Part shown: piece after piece, positions 42,154-52,030 of the stretch
Layout: each line of letters begins with the position of its first letter
Numbering within the stretch: position 1 is the first letter of the stretch
From: Mesorhizobium sp. B1-1-8
GTDB lineage: Bacteria; Pseudomonadota; Alphaproteobacteria; Rhizobiales; Rhizobiaceae
DNA length: 64,000 bases
Direction: 5' to 3'
Assembly (NCBI RefSeq): GCF_006442795.2
Contig: NZ_CP083956.1
Location: 4,689,501 to 4,753,500 of the forward strand
Notes under the pieces: model-generated
The model's database searches: none
What the model was told of the DNA's origin: nothing
Seen by the model: the letters and a program-made list of their open reading frames with translations, nothing else
Translations under genes and position numbers: made by a program

Positions 42154-43347
42154 ATGAACATCAAGAGCCTTCTTCTCGGCTCAGCTGCGGCCCTGATCGC
42201 AGTTTCCGGTGCGCGCGCCGCCGACGCCGTCGTCGTCGCCGAGCCGGAACCGGCTGAATACGTCAAGATCTGCGACGTCTACGGCTCGGGCTACTTCTAC
42301 ATCCCCGGCACCGAGACCTGCCTGCGCATCGGCGGCTATGTCCGCTACGACATCGGCCTCGGCGACGTCGGCTCGTTCGACGGCGCGAAGAACGTCGACC
42401 ACCAGGACGGCGATATCCACAGCACTTGGTACAAGAACACCCGCTTCACGCTGAAGACGTGGACCGGCCAGGAAACTGAACTCGGCACGTTGAAGACCTA
42501 CACCGAGACCCGCTTCAACTTCGGCAACAACAATCGCGGCGCCTCTGTTTCACGCACCACTGGTGGCGCCGTCACCAGCTTCACCGACAATCCTGCGGGC
42601 AACAAGAACGTCTCGCTGAACTTCGCCTGGATCCAGCTCGGTGGTCTCCGCGTCGGCAAGGACGAGTCGGCCTTCGATACGTTCATCGGCTATGCCGGCA
42701 ACGTCATCCAGGATACGCTGGTCCCCTACGGCGACTTCGACACCAACGTCGTCCAGTACTATTTCGACGCCGGCAACGGCTTCTCGGCCGTAGTCTCGCT
42801 CGAAGAAGGCGCAGGCACTGTCGGCACGATCGACAGCTATGTCCCGCATGTCGTCGGCGGCGTGAAGTACACGCAGGGCTGGGGCGCCATCACCGGCGTC
42901 GTGGCCTATGACAGCAACTACGAGGAAGTCGCCGGTAAGGTCCGCCTAGACGTCAACGTCACCAACGAACTGTCGCTGTTCGGCATGTTCGGCTATGGCA
43001 GCGACGACAACCTCAATGACCCGACCAATGTCATCGACGCTCGTGGCCGCGGCTTCTACAAGATCTGGGGCGGCAACTGGGCGTTCTGGGCCGGCGGCAC
43101 CTACAAGTTCAACGAGAAGACCTCGTTCAACCTCCAGGTGTCGGGCGATGAGGACAAGAACTACGGCGTGGCGGCGAACGTCGCCTACGACATCGTTCCC
43201 GGCTTCACGGTCACCGCCGAAGTCGACTACGATCACTTTGGCAAGTTTGACGAATGGAACGCCGACCACTCATCGACCGTCAACTTCACCGGCGCCGACA
43301 AGAAGAACAGCGTGGGCGGACTGCTCCGCTTCCAGCGCTCGTTCTAA
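42154..43347 (+). CDS. Omp2/RopA-type outer membrane porin, right copy
   Basis: The 397-aa porin has the same signal peptide MNIKSLLLGSAAALIAVSGA and the same barrel strands as the left copy. They differ mainly in three loops: after SFDGAK (NVDHQDGDIHSTWYK against a different 15-residue loop), after RFNFG (NNNRGASVSRTTGGAV with a longer loop) and near the C-terminus (EWNADHSSTVNFTG). Neighbouring barrel stretches match almost residue for residue. The ATG follows the SD-bearing small hairpin. Confidence 0.93.
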   Translation: MNIKSLLLGSAAALIAVSGARAADAVVVAEPEPAEYVKICDVYGSGYFYIPGTETCLRIGGYVRYDIGLGDVGSFDGAKNVDHQDGDIHSTWYKNTRFTLKTWTGQETELGTLKTYTETRFNFGNNNRGASVSRTTGGAVTSFTDNPAGNKNVSLNFAWIQLGGLRVGKDESAFDTFIGYAGNVIQDTLVPYGDFDTNVVQYYFDAGNGFSAVVSLEEGAGTVGTIDSYVPHVVGGVKYTQGWGAITGVVAYDSNYEEVAGKVRLDVNVTNELSLFGMFGYGSDDNLNDPTNVIDARGRGFYKIWGGNWAFWAGGTYKFNEKTSFNLQVSGDEDKNYGVAANVAYDIVPGFTVTAEVDYDHFGKFDEWNADHSSTVNFTGADKKNSVGGLLRFQRSF

Positions 43348-43370
43348 CGGGCTTTGTCTGAGTGAAATCG

Positions 43371-43402
43371 AAAAAAACCCGGCGGACGTCCGCCGGGTTT
43401 TT
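43371..43402 (+). terminator. Terminator of the right porin gene
   Basis: AAAAAAACCCGGCGGAC pairs with GTCCGCCGGGTTTTT. The stem is almost perfect and ends with a U-run on the plus transcript, 24 nt after the porin stop. It is a strong rho-independent terminator. Confidence 0.9.
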
Positions 43403-43500
43403 CTCTGAATTGGATGGCCGTTAGATCAAGCTGCTACGACAGTATTGAAAACCTGACGGCTATCATCCACCAAAATCGAACTGCCAACTAAAACTTATGG

Positions 43501-45177
43501 TCAGGTGTCGGCCAGATCTCCCAACGCGTCGATCAAGGGCTGGATCTCGCTTTCGTAATTCTTCCATCGCTTGACGGAGGACGTATAGATCGGCTGGCGG
43601 ACCTGCCAGTTGCTATAGGTGTTTACGGAGCCGCCCCTCTCAAAAAAACGCAAGCAGGCTTCGTCCCAGGGGAGTCCGAGATAATTTATTAGACGCCTCG
43701 ATTGCTCCTCTTGATCTTCAATCAATGTCTCATAGCAGTTTTCGAAGATCCGACCCGGGAAAATTTTGTCCCAATGCCGCATCAAGCGATCATATTCCCT
43801 GTAGTAAAGCCCCAGCGTCTCGAGATCGACGCTGTAACTATGCGCTTCATTGAATTGCAGCACGAAGCAGGAGACGCAATTGTCGATGGCGTCGCGGCGA
43901 CAATGAATGATACGCGCATTGGGGAAAAGAATGCCGATCAGGCCGATCAGCTCGAAATTGTGAGGCATCTTGTCGACAATTCGCAGCGCATCGGGAGCCC
44001 GCTCGCGCAGATAGGCAAGGTGCGCTTCGGCTAAAGTCCTGGTCAGATCGGGAGTGATCGTCGCGATCGATTTGCCGAGGTTCACGTTGGAACGGTCTGC
44101 AAGGCCGAGGCCATCGGCTGTTCGTCTGAGCTTGCTGAGCTCGCCGGCGCCATGAACATTGGGATGACTGGCACAGATCTGCTCGGTCAGCGTCGTGCCC
44201 GAGCGAGGCATGCCGACCACGAATACTGGCACCTCCGATGAATTGCCATAAACGGCCCCTGAAGCCACCAGTTCCGGTGTAAAAGTTTCGATCATGGCAT
44301 CGACCCAGCGACGGTAGCCTTCCAGATCGAATTTTTGGGCCCCCGCTTGATTTCCTTTCTTATAGTGATCCATCGCCTCTTTGTAGCGACGGACGTCGGT
44401 GAGCACCTTTCCGGCGGCGTGGTGGAGCGCCGTCGCTCCTTCCGATCCGTGATCCGGGTCTTGAAGCTCCGTTAGGATTGCCGCGAGTTCCGGCGGCTCT
44501 TCGGCGAATTTGCGCGTGCGTACAAGCGCATTGTACGCAGCCGGCACCGCTATGCGCCGTGCTATTGCATCTTTCAGAAGAGCTGCCGCTTCGTCCATAC
44601 GACCGAGGCTTGCGAGTGCACGGGGCAGCCCCAACCGGGCCTGAGGATGATCTCGATTGATCTTGAGCGCCTTCTCAAAAAGAGGCAGCGCCATTTCTCC
44701 TTTGTCAAACGAATTGTAGGCGTCGCCCAAGGCGCAAAGCGCTTCCACCAGATCCGGCTTCAAGGCCAAGGCTTGCTGAAAGTGCCTGATTGCCGGTGTA
44801 AATTCGCTGAGCTTCAGATAGGTTTCGCCAAGGCTAAGGTGGTAGTAAGGATTTCGCGGCTCCTCTCCGACCGCCCGAGCAAAATACCGCAAGGCTTTCT
44901 CGTTGTCGTATCCGATACCGAGAGTTCCCAGGATATAAAAAGCCAGCGGATGGTTTGGCGTTCTTGCCAGAACCTTGAGACAGAGTTCCTCGGCCTCCGG
45001 CAGCCGCTCGGCTTTTTGCAACTCGAGCGCCTGTCTCAATAGCATGTCGTCGGCGTGCGCTCGCGATGGACCGGCCTGCAGCGCGGCTTTCGGAGGTGCA
45101 GCTTTCGGCGATACCGCTTTCGCCGAGGGATGTGTCTTGAGGTGCTTTGCCCAGGCGGGCGGTAATCGATTGCTCAT
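43501..45177 (-). CDS. TPR-repeat sulfotransferase
   Basis: The 558-aa protein has an N-terminal TPR array (LFEKALKINRDHPQARLGLP and similar, about residues 45-260) followed by a sulfotransferase domain. The 5'-PAPS phosphate loop is VVGMPRSGTTLTEQICASH, and the 3'-phosphate site is IIHCRRDAIDNCVSCF. The family joins sulfate to glycans or lipids; the acceptor is unknown. It has no signal peptide. The gene is lower in GC than its neighbours and lies next to the porin/IS region, so horizontal acquisition is possible. Confidence 0.9.
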   Translation of the reverse strand: MSNRLPPAWAKHLKTHPSAKAVSPKAAPPKAALQAGPSRAHADDMLLRQALELQKAERLPEAEELCLKVLARTPNHPLAFYILGTLGIGYDNEKALRYFARAVGEEPRNPYYHLSLGETYLKLSEFTPAIRHFQQALALKPDLVEALCALGDAYNSFDKGEMALPLFEKALKINRDHPQARLGLPRALASLGRMDEAAALLKDAIARRIAVPAAYNALVRTRKFAEEPPELAAILTELQDPDHGSEGATALHHAAGKVLTDVRRYKEAMDHYKKGNQAGAQKFDLEGYRRWVDAMIETFTPELVASGAVYGNSSEVPVFVVGMPRSGTTLTEQICASHPNVHGAGELSKLRRTADGLGLADRSNVNLGKSIATITPDLTRTLAEAHLAYLRERAPDALRIVDKMPHNFELIGLIGILFPNARIIHCRRDAIDNCVSCFVLQFNEAHSYSVDLETLGLYYREYDRLMRHWDKIFPGRIFENCYETLIEDQEEQSRRLINYLGLPWDEACLRFFERGGSVNTYSNWQVRQPIYTSSVKRWKNYESEIQPLIDALGDLADT

Positions 45178-45290
45178 CCTGTCTCGCTAGCAAAATCGAC
45201 CGGCGAAATCCAGCGCGGCATTGTCACCGACAACTTGCGCCAACTCGCCCGTCACGCTAGCAAGAAGCCCGTTTCAGTCGAGCCTTTGCC

Positions 45291-46403
45291 ATGCGCCTAC
45301 GCCCTCCCCTTACGCCGATTGTCGGCGCGCTTCCCACCACGGTGCCGTTCGTCGGTCCCGAAGCGCAGGAGCGCGACCGCGGCCGGTCCTTCCGCGCCCG
45401 CATCGGCGCCAATGAGAGCAGCTTCGGTCCTTCGCCGCGCGTCATTGCCCGCATGGAAAGCGTGGCGCGCGACCAGTGGATGTATTGCGACCCCGACAAT
45501 TTCGACCTGAAGGTGGTGGCGGCCGCTCATCTTGGCGTCGGCGTCGAAAACGTGGTCGTCGGCGAGGGCATTGACGGGCTGCTCGGCCTGGTGGCGCGCA
45601 TGTATGTCGCGCCGGGCAATGCGGTGGTGACCTCGCTCGGTGCCTACCCGACCTTCAACTTCCACATCGCCGGCGTCGGCGGCCGACTGGTCACGGTGCC
45701 TTACGCCAACGACAAGGAAGACCTCGACGGGCTGCTCGCCGCGGTGCGCCGGGAAAAAGCGCCGCTGGTCTATCTTTCCAACCCGGACAATCCGATGGGC
45801 AGTTGGTGGGAGACGCCGGATCTCGTTCGCTTCATCGGGGCGTTGCCGGAAACCACTATGCTGGTGCTCGACGAAGCCTATGGCGAGTTGGGACCAGCCT
45901 CGGCGCTGCCGCCGATCGACGTCTCGCGGCCGAACGTCATCCGCATGCGCACCTTCTCCAAGGCTTACGGGCTTGCCGGCATACGCTGCGGCTATGCCGT
46001 CGCCCAAGCAGAGGTGATCCGCGACTTCGAGAAGATCCGCAACCATTACGGCGTCAGCCGCATGGCGCAGATCGCCGGCGTCGAAGCGCTCGCCGACCAG
46101 GATTATCTGCAGAGCGTGGTGGCGCGCGTCGCCGCCGGGCGCCGCCGCATTGCCGGCATTGCCGAGCAGAATGGCCTGACGCCGCTGCCGTCGGCGACCA
46201 ATTTCGTCACCATCGATTGCGGCAGCGATGGCGCCTTCGCGCTGAAGGTGATGCAAGGCCTGTTGTCGCGCGACGTCTTCATCCGCAAGCCGATGGCGCC
46301 AGTCCTCGACCGTTGCATCAGGGTCAGCGTCGGACTCGACCATGAGCTCGATATGTTTGCCGAGGAACTGCCGGGCGCATTGGCAGCAGCGCGCGGCAAC
46401 TAG
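45291..46403 (+). CDS. PLP-dependent aminotransferase, class I/II (HisC-like)
   Basis: The 370-aa protein has the fold type I layout: ARIGANESSFGPSPRVIARM, GEGIDGLLGLV, YLSNPDNPMGSWW, VLDEAYGELG and the PLP lysine in RTFSKAYGLAGIRCGYAV. The motif set is nearest to histidinol-phosphate aminotransferases, but the N-terminus and context do not prove histidine synthesis. The substrate stays open. An acylphosphatase gene follows on the same strand. Confidence 0.88.
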   Translation: MRLRPPLTPIVGALPTTVPFVGPEAQERDRGRSFRARIGANESSFGPSPRVIARMESVARDQWMYCDPDNFDLKVVAAAHLGVGVENVVVGEGIDGLLGLVARMYVAPGNAVVTSLGAYPTFNFHIAGVGGRLVTVPYANDKEDLDGLLAAVRREKAPLVYLSNPDNPMGSWWETPDLVRFIGALPETTMLVLDEAYGELGPASALPPIDVSRPNVIRMRTFSKAYGLAGIRCGYAVAQAEVIRDFEKIRNHYGVSRMAQIAGVEALADQDYLQSVVARVAAGRRRIAGIAEQNGLTPLPSATNFVTIDCGSDGAFALKVMQGLLSRDVFIRKPMAPVLDRCIRVSVGLDHELDMFAEELPGALAAARGN

Positions 46404-46508
46404 GAACGGCTGATCCGCGTCCAGCAGGCCATCTAACATATCGTCCTGTTATCGAGCCTTTGCCTTTGACGCGACCTGCTCCAGATTGATGGAATGCAGG
46501 GAGACACC

Positions 46509-46793
46509 ATGCAGGACCAGCAGAGAGCCGTGCGGGCACGCATTTCCGGCAGGGTGCAGGGCGTCAGCTACCGGGTCTGGACGCGCGGCGAAGCCGTGCG
46601 TCTGGGGCTGACGGGCTGGGTCCGCAACGAAGGCGATGGCTCGGTGTCGGCGCTGATCGCTGGAACCGATACCGCCGTCAACGCGATGATCGACCGGCTT
46701 TGGCAAGGCCCGCGCGGCGCATCGGTTTCGAAGGTCGCGATCGAGCCGGTTGTCGACGATGATTTGCCGACCGACTTCCGGATCATTGCCTGA
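46509..46793 (+). CDS. acyP: Acylphosphatase
   Basis: The 94-aa enzyme has the short ferredoxin-like fold: [20 protein letters not shown] with the catalytic Arg, then [20 protein letters not shown] with Asn. It hydrolyses acyl phosphates such as 1,3-bisphosphoglycerate or carbamoyl phosphate. The ATG at 46509 follows GGGAGAC and gives the usual family start. Confidence 0.93.
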   Translation: MQDQQRAVRARISGRVQGVSYRVWTRGEAVRLGLTGWVRNEGDGSVSALIAGTDTAVNAMIDRLWQGPRGASVSKVAIEPVVDDDLPTDFRIIA

Positions 46794-46818
46794 GCATCAG
46801 GGTGAAGTTGAATAATTC

Positions 46819-46847
46819 TTGAATTAATTGAACGTTCGTTTTATTAT
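46819..46847 (+). promoter_or_regulatory. Promoter and operator of the TetR-ivd unit
   Basis: TTGAAT (46819-46824), a 17-nt spacer and TATTAT (46842-46847) form a sigma70-like promoter. The palindrome GAACGTTC (46830-46837) is centred in the spacer, where a TetR dimer would block polymerase. The TetR ATG is at 46865. Confidence 0.6.
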
Positions 46848-46864
46848 CGCCTCACGAGGCAAAG

Positions 46865-47509
46865 ATGGCGCGCACCACAGGTTCCGACGGCGAAAAAACC
46901 GAGGCGGCGGTCCGCGAGGCGGCGATCAGCCTGATCGCGCGTCTCGGATACGAGGCGATGTCGATGCGCCAGCTGGGAGCGGAAGTCGGCGTGCAGGCAG
47001 CTGCGCTCTACCGCTATTTTCCGACCAAGGAAGAGCTGCTGTTCACGTTGATGCGCGAGCACATGGAAGGCCTGCTGGACGCCTGGGACAGGGCGCGCCC
47101 GGTCAGCGCGGACCCAATCGCACGGCTCTCCGCCTTTGTCGAAAACCACATCGCCTTCCACGTCGAGCGCCGCCACGCCACGCATGTCTCCAACATGGAA
47201 TTGCGCAGCCTCTCGCATGAGAGGCTGACGCAGATCCTTAAGCTGCGCACGGCCTATGAGAAGGAACTGCGCACGATCCTGCGCGACGGCGCCGAAGCGG
47301 GCGTCTTCGAGATCGACGACACCGGGCTCACCGCCATGGCGCTGATCCAGATGCTGACCGGCGTCATCGTCTGGTTCCGGCCGGGCGAGAGGCTGTCGAT
47401 CGCCGAAGTCACCGCGACATATCTTTCAATGACAATGCGGCTCGTCGGCGCGAAGATCGAAGGGAGGGAGGAACGTCATGTACACCAACACGCTGAGCTT
47501 CGGACTTGA
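46865..47509 (+). CDS. TetR/AcrR-family regulator of the isovaleryl-CoA gene
   Basis: The 214-aa protein has the N-terminal TetR helix-turn-helix ([40 protein letters not shown]) and a C-terminal ligand domain. Its 3' end overlaps the isovaleryl-CoA dehydrogenase start by 32 nt. That makes it the likely local regulator of the leucine genes; a short-chain acyl-CoA ligand is plausible. LiuR in many bacteria is MerR-type, so this is a different regulator type. Confidence 0.85.
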   Translation: MARTTGSDGEKTEAAVREAAISLIARLGYEAMSMRQLGAEVGVQAAALYRYFPTKEELLFTLMREHMEGLLDAWDRARPVSADPIARLSAFVENHIAFHVERRHATHVSNMELRSLSHERLTQILKLRTAYEKELRTILRDGAEAGVFEIDDTGLTAMALIQMLTGVIVWFRPGERLSIAEVTATYLSMTMRLVGAKIEGREERHVHQHAELRT

Positions 47510-48641
47510 TGCCGATATCGAGGCGCTGCGCGACACCGTGCGGCGCTTCGCCCAGGACAGGATCGCGCCGATCGCTGCCGACATCGACCGCTCGAATGAA
47601 TTCCCGGCGCATCTGTGGGCGGAGCTTGGCGCGCTCGGCCTGCTCGGCATCACCGCCGACCCGGATTTCGGCGGTACCGGCATGGGCTATCTCGCACATG
47701 TCGTTGCGGTCGAAGAGATTTCGCGCGCGTCCGCTTCGGTGGGCCTCTCCTACGGTGCCCATTCCAACCTCTGCGTCAACCAGATCAACCGCTGGGCAAC
47801 GCCGGCGCAGAAGGAAAAATACCTGCCGGCGCTGTGCAGCGGCGAAAAAGTCGGCGCGCTGGCGATGTCGGAATCCGGCGCCGGCTCCGACGTGGTGTCG
47901 CTGCGGCTGCGCGCCGAAAAGCGCAACGACCGCTATGTGCTCAACGGCTCGAAAATGTGGATCACCAATGGTCCGGACGCCGAAACGCTGGTGGTCTACG
48001 CCAAGACCGATCCGGAGCGCCATTCGCGCGGCATCACCGCCTTCGTCGTCGAGAAGGCCTTTGCCGGCTTTTCGGTGGCGCAGAAACTCGACAAGCTCGG
48101 CATGCGCGGCTCCAACACCGGCGAACTGGTTTTCGAGGATGTCGAGGTGCCGTATGAGAATGTGCTGCACGAGGAAGGCCGCGGCGTCGAGGTGCTGATG
48201 TCGGGCCTCGACTATGAGCGCACGGTACTGGCCGGAGGCCCGGTCGGGCTGATGGCGGCCTGCCTAGACGTCGCGATCCCTTATGTGCATGAGCGCAAGC
48301 AGTTCGGCCAGCCGATCGGCGAGTTCCAGCTGGTGCAGGGCAAGCTCGCCGATATGTACGCGACGCTGAACGCCGCGCGCGCCTATGTCTACGCCGTTGC
48401 GGCCGCCTGCGACCGCGGCGAGACGACCCGCAAGGACGCCGCCGGCTGCGTTTTGTTCGCCGCCGAAAAGGCGACGCAGATGGCGCTCGACGCGCTGCAG
48501 CTTCTGGGCGGCAACGGCTACATCAACGATTATCCGACCGGCCGGCTTTTGCGCGACGCCAAGCTCTACGAGATCGGCGCCGGCACCAGCGAAATTCGCC
48601 GATGGCTGATCGGCCGCGAGATCATGGCGGAGGTGATTTAA
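47478..48641 (+). CDS. ivd: Isovaleryl-CoA dehydrogenase
   Basis: The 387-aa flavoprotein oxidises isovaleryl-CoA in leucine degradation and passes electrons to ETF. It shows [38 protein letters not shown], the catalytic Glu in [20 protein letters not shown] and [20 protein letters not shown], followed by the tail [15 protein letters not shown]. The position of Glu before RTVLAGG (not nearer the C-terminus) supports isovaleryl- over short-chain-specific enzymes. The gene is translationally linked to the TetR gene. Confidence 0.92.
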   Translation: MYTNTLSFGLDADIEALRDTVRRFAQDRIAPIAADIDRSNEFPAHLWAELGALGLLGITADPDFGGTGMGYLAHVVAVEEISRASASVGLSYGAHSNLCVNQINRWATPAQKEKYLPALCSGEKVGALAMSESGAGSDVVSLRLRAEKRNDRYVLNGSKMWITNGPDAETLVVYAKTDPERHSRGITAFVVEKAFAGFSVAQKLDKLGMRGSNTGELVFEDVEVPYENVLHEEGRGVEVLMSGLDYERTVLAGGPVGLMAACLDVAIPYVHERKQFGQPIGEFQLVQGKLADMYATLNAARAYVYAVAAACDRGETTRKDAAGCVLFAAEKATQMALDALQLLGGNGYINDYPTGRLLRDAKLYEIGAGTSEIRRWLIGREIMAEVI

Positions 48642-49006
48642 TGCGCGCGGCTCGTCACTTTCGTCGAGCCTTCGTCGATCCGCTTGCGTGCAGCTTCGGC
48701 GAGCGTGTCCGACACCCATTGATTAACGGATTTGCCGTCGCTGGCGGCCGCCCGGCTGACAAGACGGTGGACTTCCGGCGTGGTGCGCAACGCAAGCTTG
48801 CCGGAAAAAGGCTTCTGGGGGTCGATGCCACGCTCCTTGCAAAAGGCAAGGTAGTCATCGACGCTGTCGTGAAACGACTTTACCAGTTCTTCGGCAGTCT
48901 CGGCCTCGAACGTAATAATGTCTCGAATGCCAAGGATGCGGCCATGGAACACCATGTCCTCGTCGTCGAACTCGATCGATCCGGCATATCCCTTATAAAG
49001 CTTCAT
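48638..49006 (-). CDS. hicB: HicB-family antitoxin
   Basis: The 122-aa protein starts [20 protein letters not shown] and has the HicB partial RNase H-like fold: [40 protein letters not shown]. An Arc-type ribbon-helix-helix follows ([30 protein letters not shown]). The ATG at 49006 overlaps the hicA stop by 4 nt. The 3' end overlaps the isovaleryl-CoA dehydrogenase stop on the other strand. Confidence 0.9.
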   Translation of the reverse strand: MKLYKGYAGSIEFDDEDMVFHGRILGIRDIITFEAETAEELVKSFHDSVDDYLAFCKERGIDPQKPFSGKLALRTTPEVHRLVSRAAASDGKSVNQWVSDTLAEAARKRIDEGSTKVTSRAH

Positions 49007-49257
49007 GGGCTTATTCCAATGTTCGTCAAAAACTCCCGAATGTCCCTGATTGCCCATCGTTTGGTGTCAGGCGATGGATGGGGCCGATGCAGGAACAGTT
49101 TCTGGCCCGCGATGATGAACCGCACCCGCGAGCCACTGCCTTCCGAAACCTCGGCTCCAAGCGCGACCAGCAACGCCTCGACATCGCGCCATTTGATCGA
49201 AGCGCTGACCGGATTGGAAAATATCTTATCCAGAGTCTCCCGGTGCGCGGCTTTCAT
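49003..49257 (-). CDS. hicA: HicA-family toxin (mRNA interferase)
   Basis: The 84-aa protein has the short dsRBD-like fold of Hic[41 protein letters not shown] and [20 protein letters not shown]. The catalytic His lies in FLHRPHP. The ATG at 49257 has GGGAGGG upstream. HicA-HicB are reversed relative to the leucine genes and inserted between ivd and mccB. Confidence 0.88.
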   Translation of the reverse strand: MKAAHRETLDKIFSNPVSASIKWRDVEALLVALGAEVSEGSGSRVRFIIAGQKLFLHRPHPSPDTKRWAIRDIREFLTNIGISP

Positions 49258-49331
49258 TGCTTTCGCCCTCCCCAAATCGAATACCTTGATGGCCGGCTCC
49301 TCTCGGGTCAGGGCGAGAGCCAAGTGATAGT

Positions 49332-49360
49332 AAAATATGATATCATCCGAGGTTCGTCAA
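49332..49360 (-). promoter_or_regulatory. hicAB promoter with palindromic operator, overlapping the mccB start
   Basis: On the minus strand TTGACG (49360-49355), a 17-nt spacer and TATTTT (49337-49332) form a promoter. The palindrome ATGATATCAT (49337-49346) lies in the spacer beside the -10. The -35 box touches the mccB ATG at 49360, so a bound repressor would also sit on the mccB leader. Confidence 0.65.
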
Positions 49361-50967
49361 TGCCTGCCCTGACCTCCCAGATCTCCCCCGCCTCCGACAG
49401 CTTCCGCGCCAATGCCGAGCGCATGCGCGCGCTGGTCGACGACATCGCGGAGACGGCTGCAACCGTCGAGCGCGGCGGCTCGGAGGAAGCGCGCGAGCGG
49501 CATGTCTCGCGCGGCAAACTTCTGCCGCGCGAGCGGCTGGCGCAATTGCTGGACACCGGCTCGCCCTTCCTCGAGATCGGCCAGTTCGCGGCTTGGGCGA
49601 TGTACGGCGAGGACATTCACTCGGCCGGCATCATCACCGGCATCGGCCGCGTCGAGGGCACGGAGGTGATGGTCGTCGTCAACGACGCCACGGTGAAGGG
49701 CGGCACCTATTATCCGCTGACAGTGAAGAAGCATCTGCGGGCCCAGGAGATCGCGTTGCAGAACAACCTGCCCTGCGTCTATCTGGTCGACTCAGGCGGC
49801 GCCAATCTGCCCAACCAGGACGAAGTGTTTCCCGACCGTGAGCATTTCGGCCGCATCTTCTACAACCAGGCCAACATGTCGGCGGCCGGCATCCCGCAGA
49901 TCGCCTGCGTCATGGGCTCGTGCACGGCGGGCGGCGCCTATGTGCCGGCGATGTCGGACGAGACCATCATGGTGCGCAACCAGGCGACCATCTTCCTCGG
50001 CGGGCCGCCGCTGGTGAAGGCGGCGACAGGTGAGGACGTGACCGGCGAGGAACTCGGCGGCGCCGACGTGCACACCAGGCTTTCGGGCGTCGCCGACCAC
50101 TATGCGATTGACGACGAACATGCGCTGGCCATTTGCCGGCGCATCATCAAAAACCTCAATCGGAACAAGACAGTAAGGCTGAACTTACAGAAATCGAGTC
50201 CGCCCCTTCATGCCGCGGATGAGCTCTACGGCATCGTGCCGACCGACCTGCGCCAGCCCTATGATGTGCGCGAGGTGATCGCACGCCTGGTCGATGGCTC
50301 GGAGTTCGATGAGTTCAAGCAGAATTACGGCGCCACTTTGGTCGCCGGTTTTGCCCATCTGCACGGCATGCCGGTCGGCATCATCGGCAACAATGGTGTG
50401 CTGTTTTCGGAAAGCGCGCTGAAGGGCGCGCATTTCATCGAGCTCTGCTGCCAGCGCGGCATTCCACTGATCTTCCTGCAGAACATCACCGGCTTCATGG
50501 TCGGGCGAAAGTACGAGGCCGGCGGCATCGCCAAGGACGGCGCCAAGCTGGTGATGGCGGTTGCCAACGCCAAGGTGCCGAAAGTCACGGTCATTATCGG
50601 CGGCTCGTTCGGCGCCGGCAATTACGGCATGTGCGGCCGCGCCTATTCGCCTCGCTTCCTGTGGATGTGGCCGAACGCGCGCATCTCGGTGATGGGCGGC
50701 GAGCAGGCGGCAACAGTGCTGGCCATGGTCAGGCGCGAGGGCATCGAGCGCAAGGGCGGGCAGTGGAGCGCCGAGGAGGAAGCAAAATTCCGCAAGCCGA
50801 TCCTGATGAAATACGAGCATGAGGGCCATCCGCTCTATTCCTCGGCAAGGCTTTGGGACGACGGCATCATCGATCCGGCAAAGACGCGCGAGGTGCTGGC
50901 ACTCAGCCTGTCGGCCGCGCTCAATGCCGAGATCGAGGAAACGAAATTCGGCGTGTTCAGGATGTGA
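49360..50967 (+). CDS. mccB: Methylcrotonyl-CoA carboxylase beta subunit
   Basis: The 535-aa carboxyltransferase half has the crotonase-type double domain. The N-terminal [20 protein letters not shown] is followed by [37 protein letters not shown], and [20 protein letters not shown]. In the C-terminal half are [20 protein letters not shown] and [20 protein letters not shown]. It transfers carboxyl from biotin to 3-methylcrotonyl-CoA. The ATG at 49360 sits downstream of CGAGG. It pairs with the alpha gene at 52458. Confidence 0.93.
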   Translation: MPALTSQISPASDSFRANAERMRALVDDIAETAATVERGGSEEARERHVSRGKLLPRERLAQLLDTGSPFLEIGQFAAWAMYGEDIHSAGIITGIGRVEGTEVMVVVNDATVKGGTYYPLTVKKHLRAQEIALQNNLPCVYLVDSGGANLPNQDEVFPDREHFGRIFYNQANMSAAGIPQIACVMGSCTAGGAYVPAMSDETIMVRNQATIFLGGPPLVKAATGEDVTGEELGGADVHTRLSGVADHYAIDDEHALAICRRIIKNLNRNKTVRLNLQKSSPPLHAADELYGIVPTDLRQPYDVREVIARLVDGSEFDEFKQNYGATLVAGFAHLHGMPVGIIGNNGVLFSESALKGAHFIELCCQRGIPLIFLQNITGFMVGRKYEAGGIAKDGAKLVMAVANAKVPKVTVIIGGSFGAGNYGMCGRAYSPRFLWMWPNARISVMGGEQAATVLAMVRREGIERKGGQWSAEEEAKFRKPILMKYEHEGHPLYSSARLWDDGIIDPAKTREVLALSLSAALNAEIEETKFGVFRM

Positions 50968-50968
50968 G

Positions 50969-51499
50969 ATGAGCGATACCGGCGACAGGATCCGCATCCA
51001 TACCGGCGACATCACCAGGCTCGCGGTCGACGCCATCGTCAACGCCGCCAATTCCTCGCTGCTTGGCGGCGGTGGAGTCGACGGCGCCATCCACCGCGCC
51101 GCCGGACCGGAGCTGGTCGCCGAGTGCCGTACGCTTCACGGCTGCAAAACCGGCGACGCCAAGCTGACCAAAGGCTATCGCCTGCCGGCGCATTACGTCA
51201 TCCACACGGTCGGGCCTGTCTGGCAAGGCGGCGGCAAGGGCGAAGCCGAGCTGCTCGCCTCCTGCTACCGGCGCTCGCTCGAAATCGCCGGCGCTCATGA
51301 TTGCCGAACGATAGCCTTTCCGGCGATCTCGACCGGCGTCTACCGCTTCCCGAAGGAGCAAGCGGCAAACATTGCCGTTGGCACCATCAGCAGCTTCATT
51401 GCACAAAATCCATTGCCGGAAATCGTGACTTTCTGCTGCTTCGACGAGCAGACCGCGGAACTATACCGGCGAGCCATTGCTGACCATGGGGAAAGCTGA
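50969..51499 (+). CDS. Macrodomain ADP-ribose deacetylase-like protein
   Basis: The 176-aa protein has the canonical macrodomain core: [34 protein letters not shown] (loop 1) and [17 protein letters not shown] (loop 2). It follows the YmdB/MacroD layout, which removes acetyl or ADP-ribose marks. The gene starts 1 nt after the mccB stop. Its position between the MCC genes is unusual, and a link to mccB is only positional. Confidence 0.9.
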   Translation: MSDTGDRIRIHTGDITRLAVDAIVNAANSSLLGGGGVDGAIHRAAGPELVAECRTLHGCKTGDAKLTKGYRLPAHYVIHTVGPVWQGGGKGEAELLASCYRRSLEIAGAHDCRTIAFPAISTGVYRFPKEQAANIAVGTISSFIAQNPLPEIVTFCCFDEQTAELYRRAIADHGES

Positions 51500-51619
51500 A
51501 CTCGATGGACCAATCGATTCATCAGCACAGGCAAATGCGATTTTTGTTTAACCAACTAGCGGTTGCAAAAAATATTTGCTATTGCTCACCCTGCATTGGG
51601 GATTCGGGGTGGGGAAGAC

Positions 51620-51991
51620 ATGATTTCGGAATATTGTGGCAAGTCGGCCGCGCCGATGCTTGCAGGGTTGCTAATGTTGGTAGCCCCGGCCGCCGAGGCG
51701 GCCGGATCGCTGGCCGGCAGCAAGGGTCATGTTCGTTTTCCGGTCTACTCCGCACCCGGCTCGACCGGCGGCTGCGGCAAACACTACCGGGAATACATCG
51801 CGGCCGGAGGCCATTCCGCATACGCAATGACGCCGTTCAACTGGGCGACGGAATTCACCATCTGCGGCATCTCGCTCAACGCGCCGTCGCAGCAGGCGGC
51901 CGAAGCCAAGGCACTCAACTCCTGCGAATCCGGCCGCAAAAAGTGGAAGGTTTCCACGGCTGGTGCCTGCAGTGTCGCCGCATCCAAATAG
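51620..51991 (+). CDS. Secreted Cys-rich small protein (DUF4189-like), copy 1
   Basis: The 123-aa protein has a signal peptide (MISEYCGKSAAPMLAGLLML, cut near AEAAGSLAG). The mature part has GHVRFPVYSAPGSTGGCGKH, HSAYAMTPFNWATEFTICGI, NAPSQQAAEAKALNSCESGR and the ending GACSVAASK. Four cysteines may form disulfides. The A-x-A-x3-C pattern at the end resembles DUF4189, but I am not certain of the family. It is closely related to the next gene. Confidence 0.72.
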   Translation: MISEYCGKSAAPMLAGLLMLVAPAAEAAGSLAGSKGHVRFPVYSAPGSTGGCGKHYREYIAAGGHSAYAMTPFNWATEFTICGISLNAPSQQAAEAKALNSCESGRKKWKVSTAGACSVAASK

Positions 51992-52030
51992 GCGGTTGGC
52001 CGCCAGCAGCTTTTTTTCGGGGGGAGCAGA

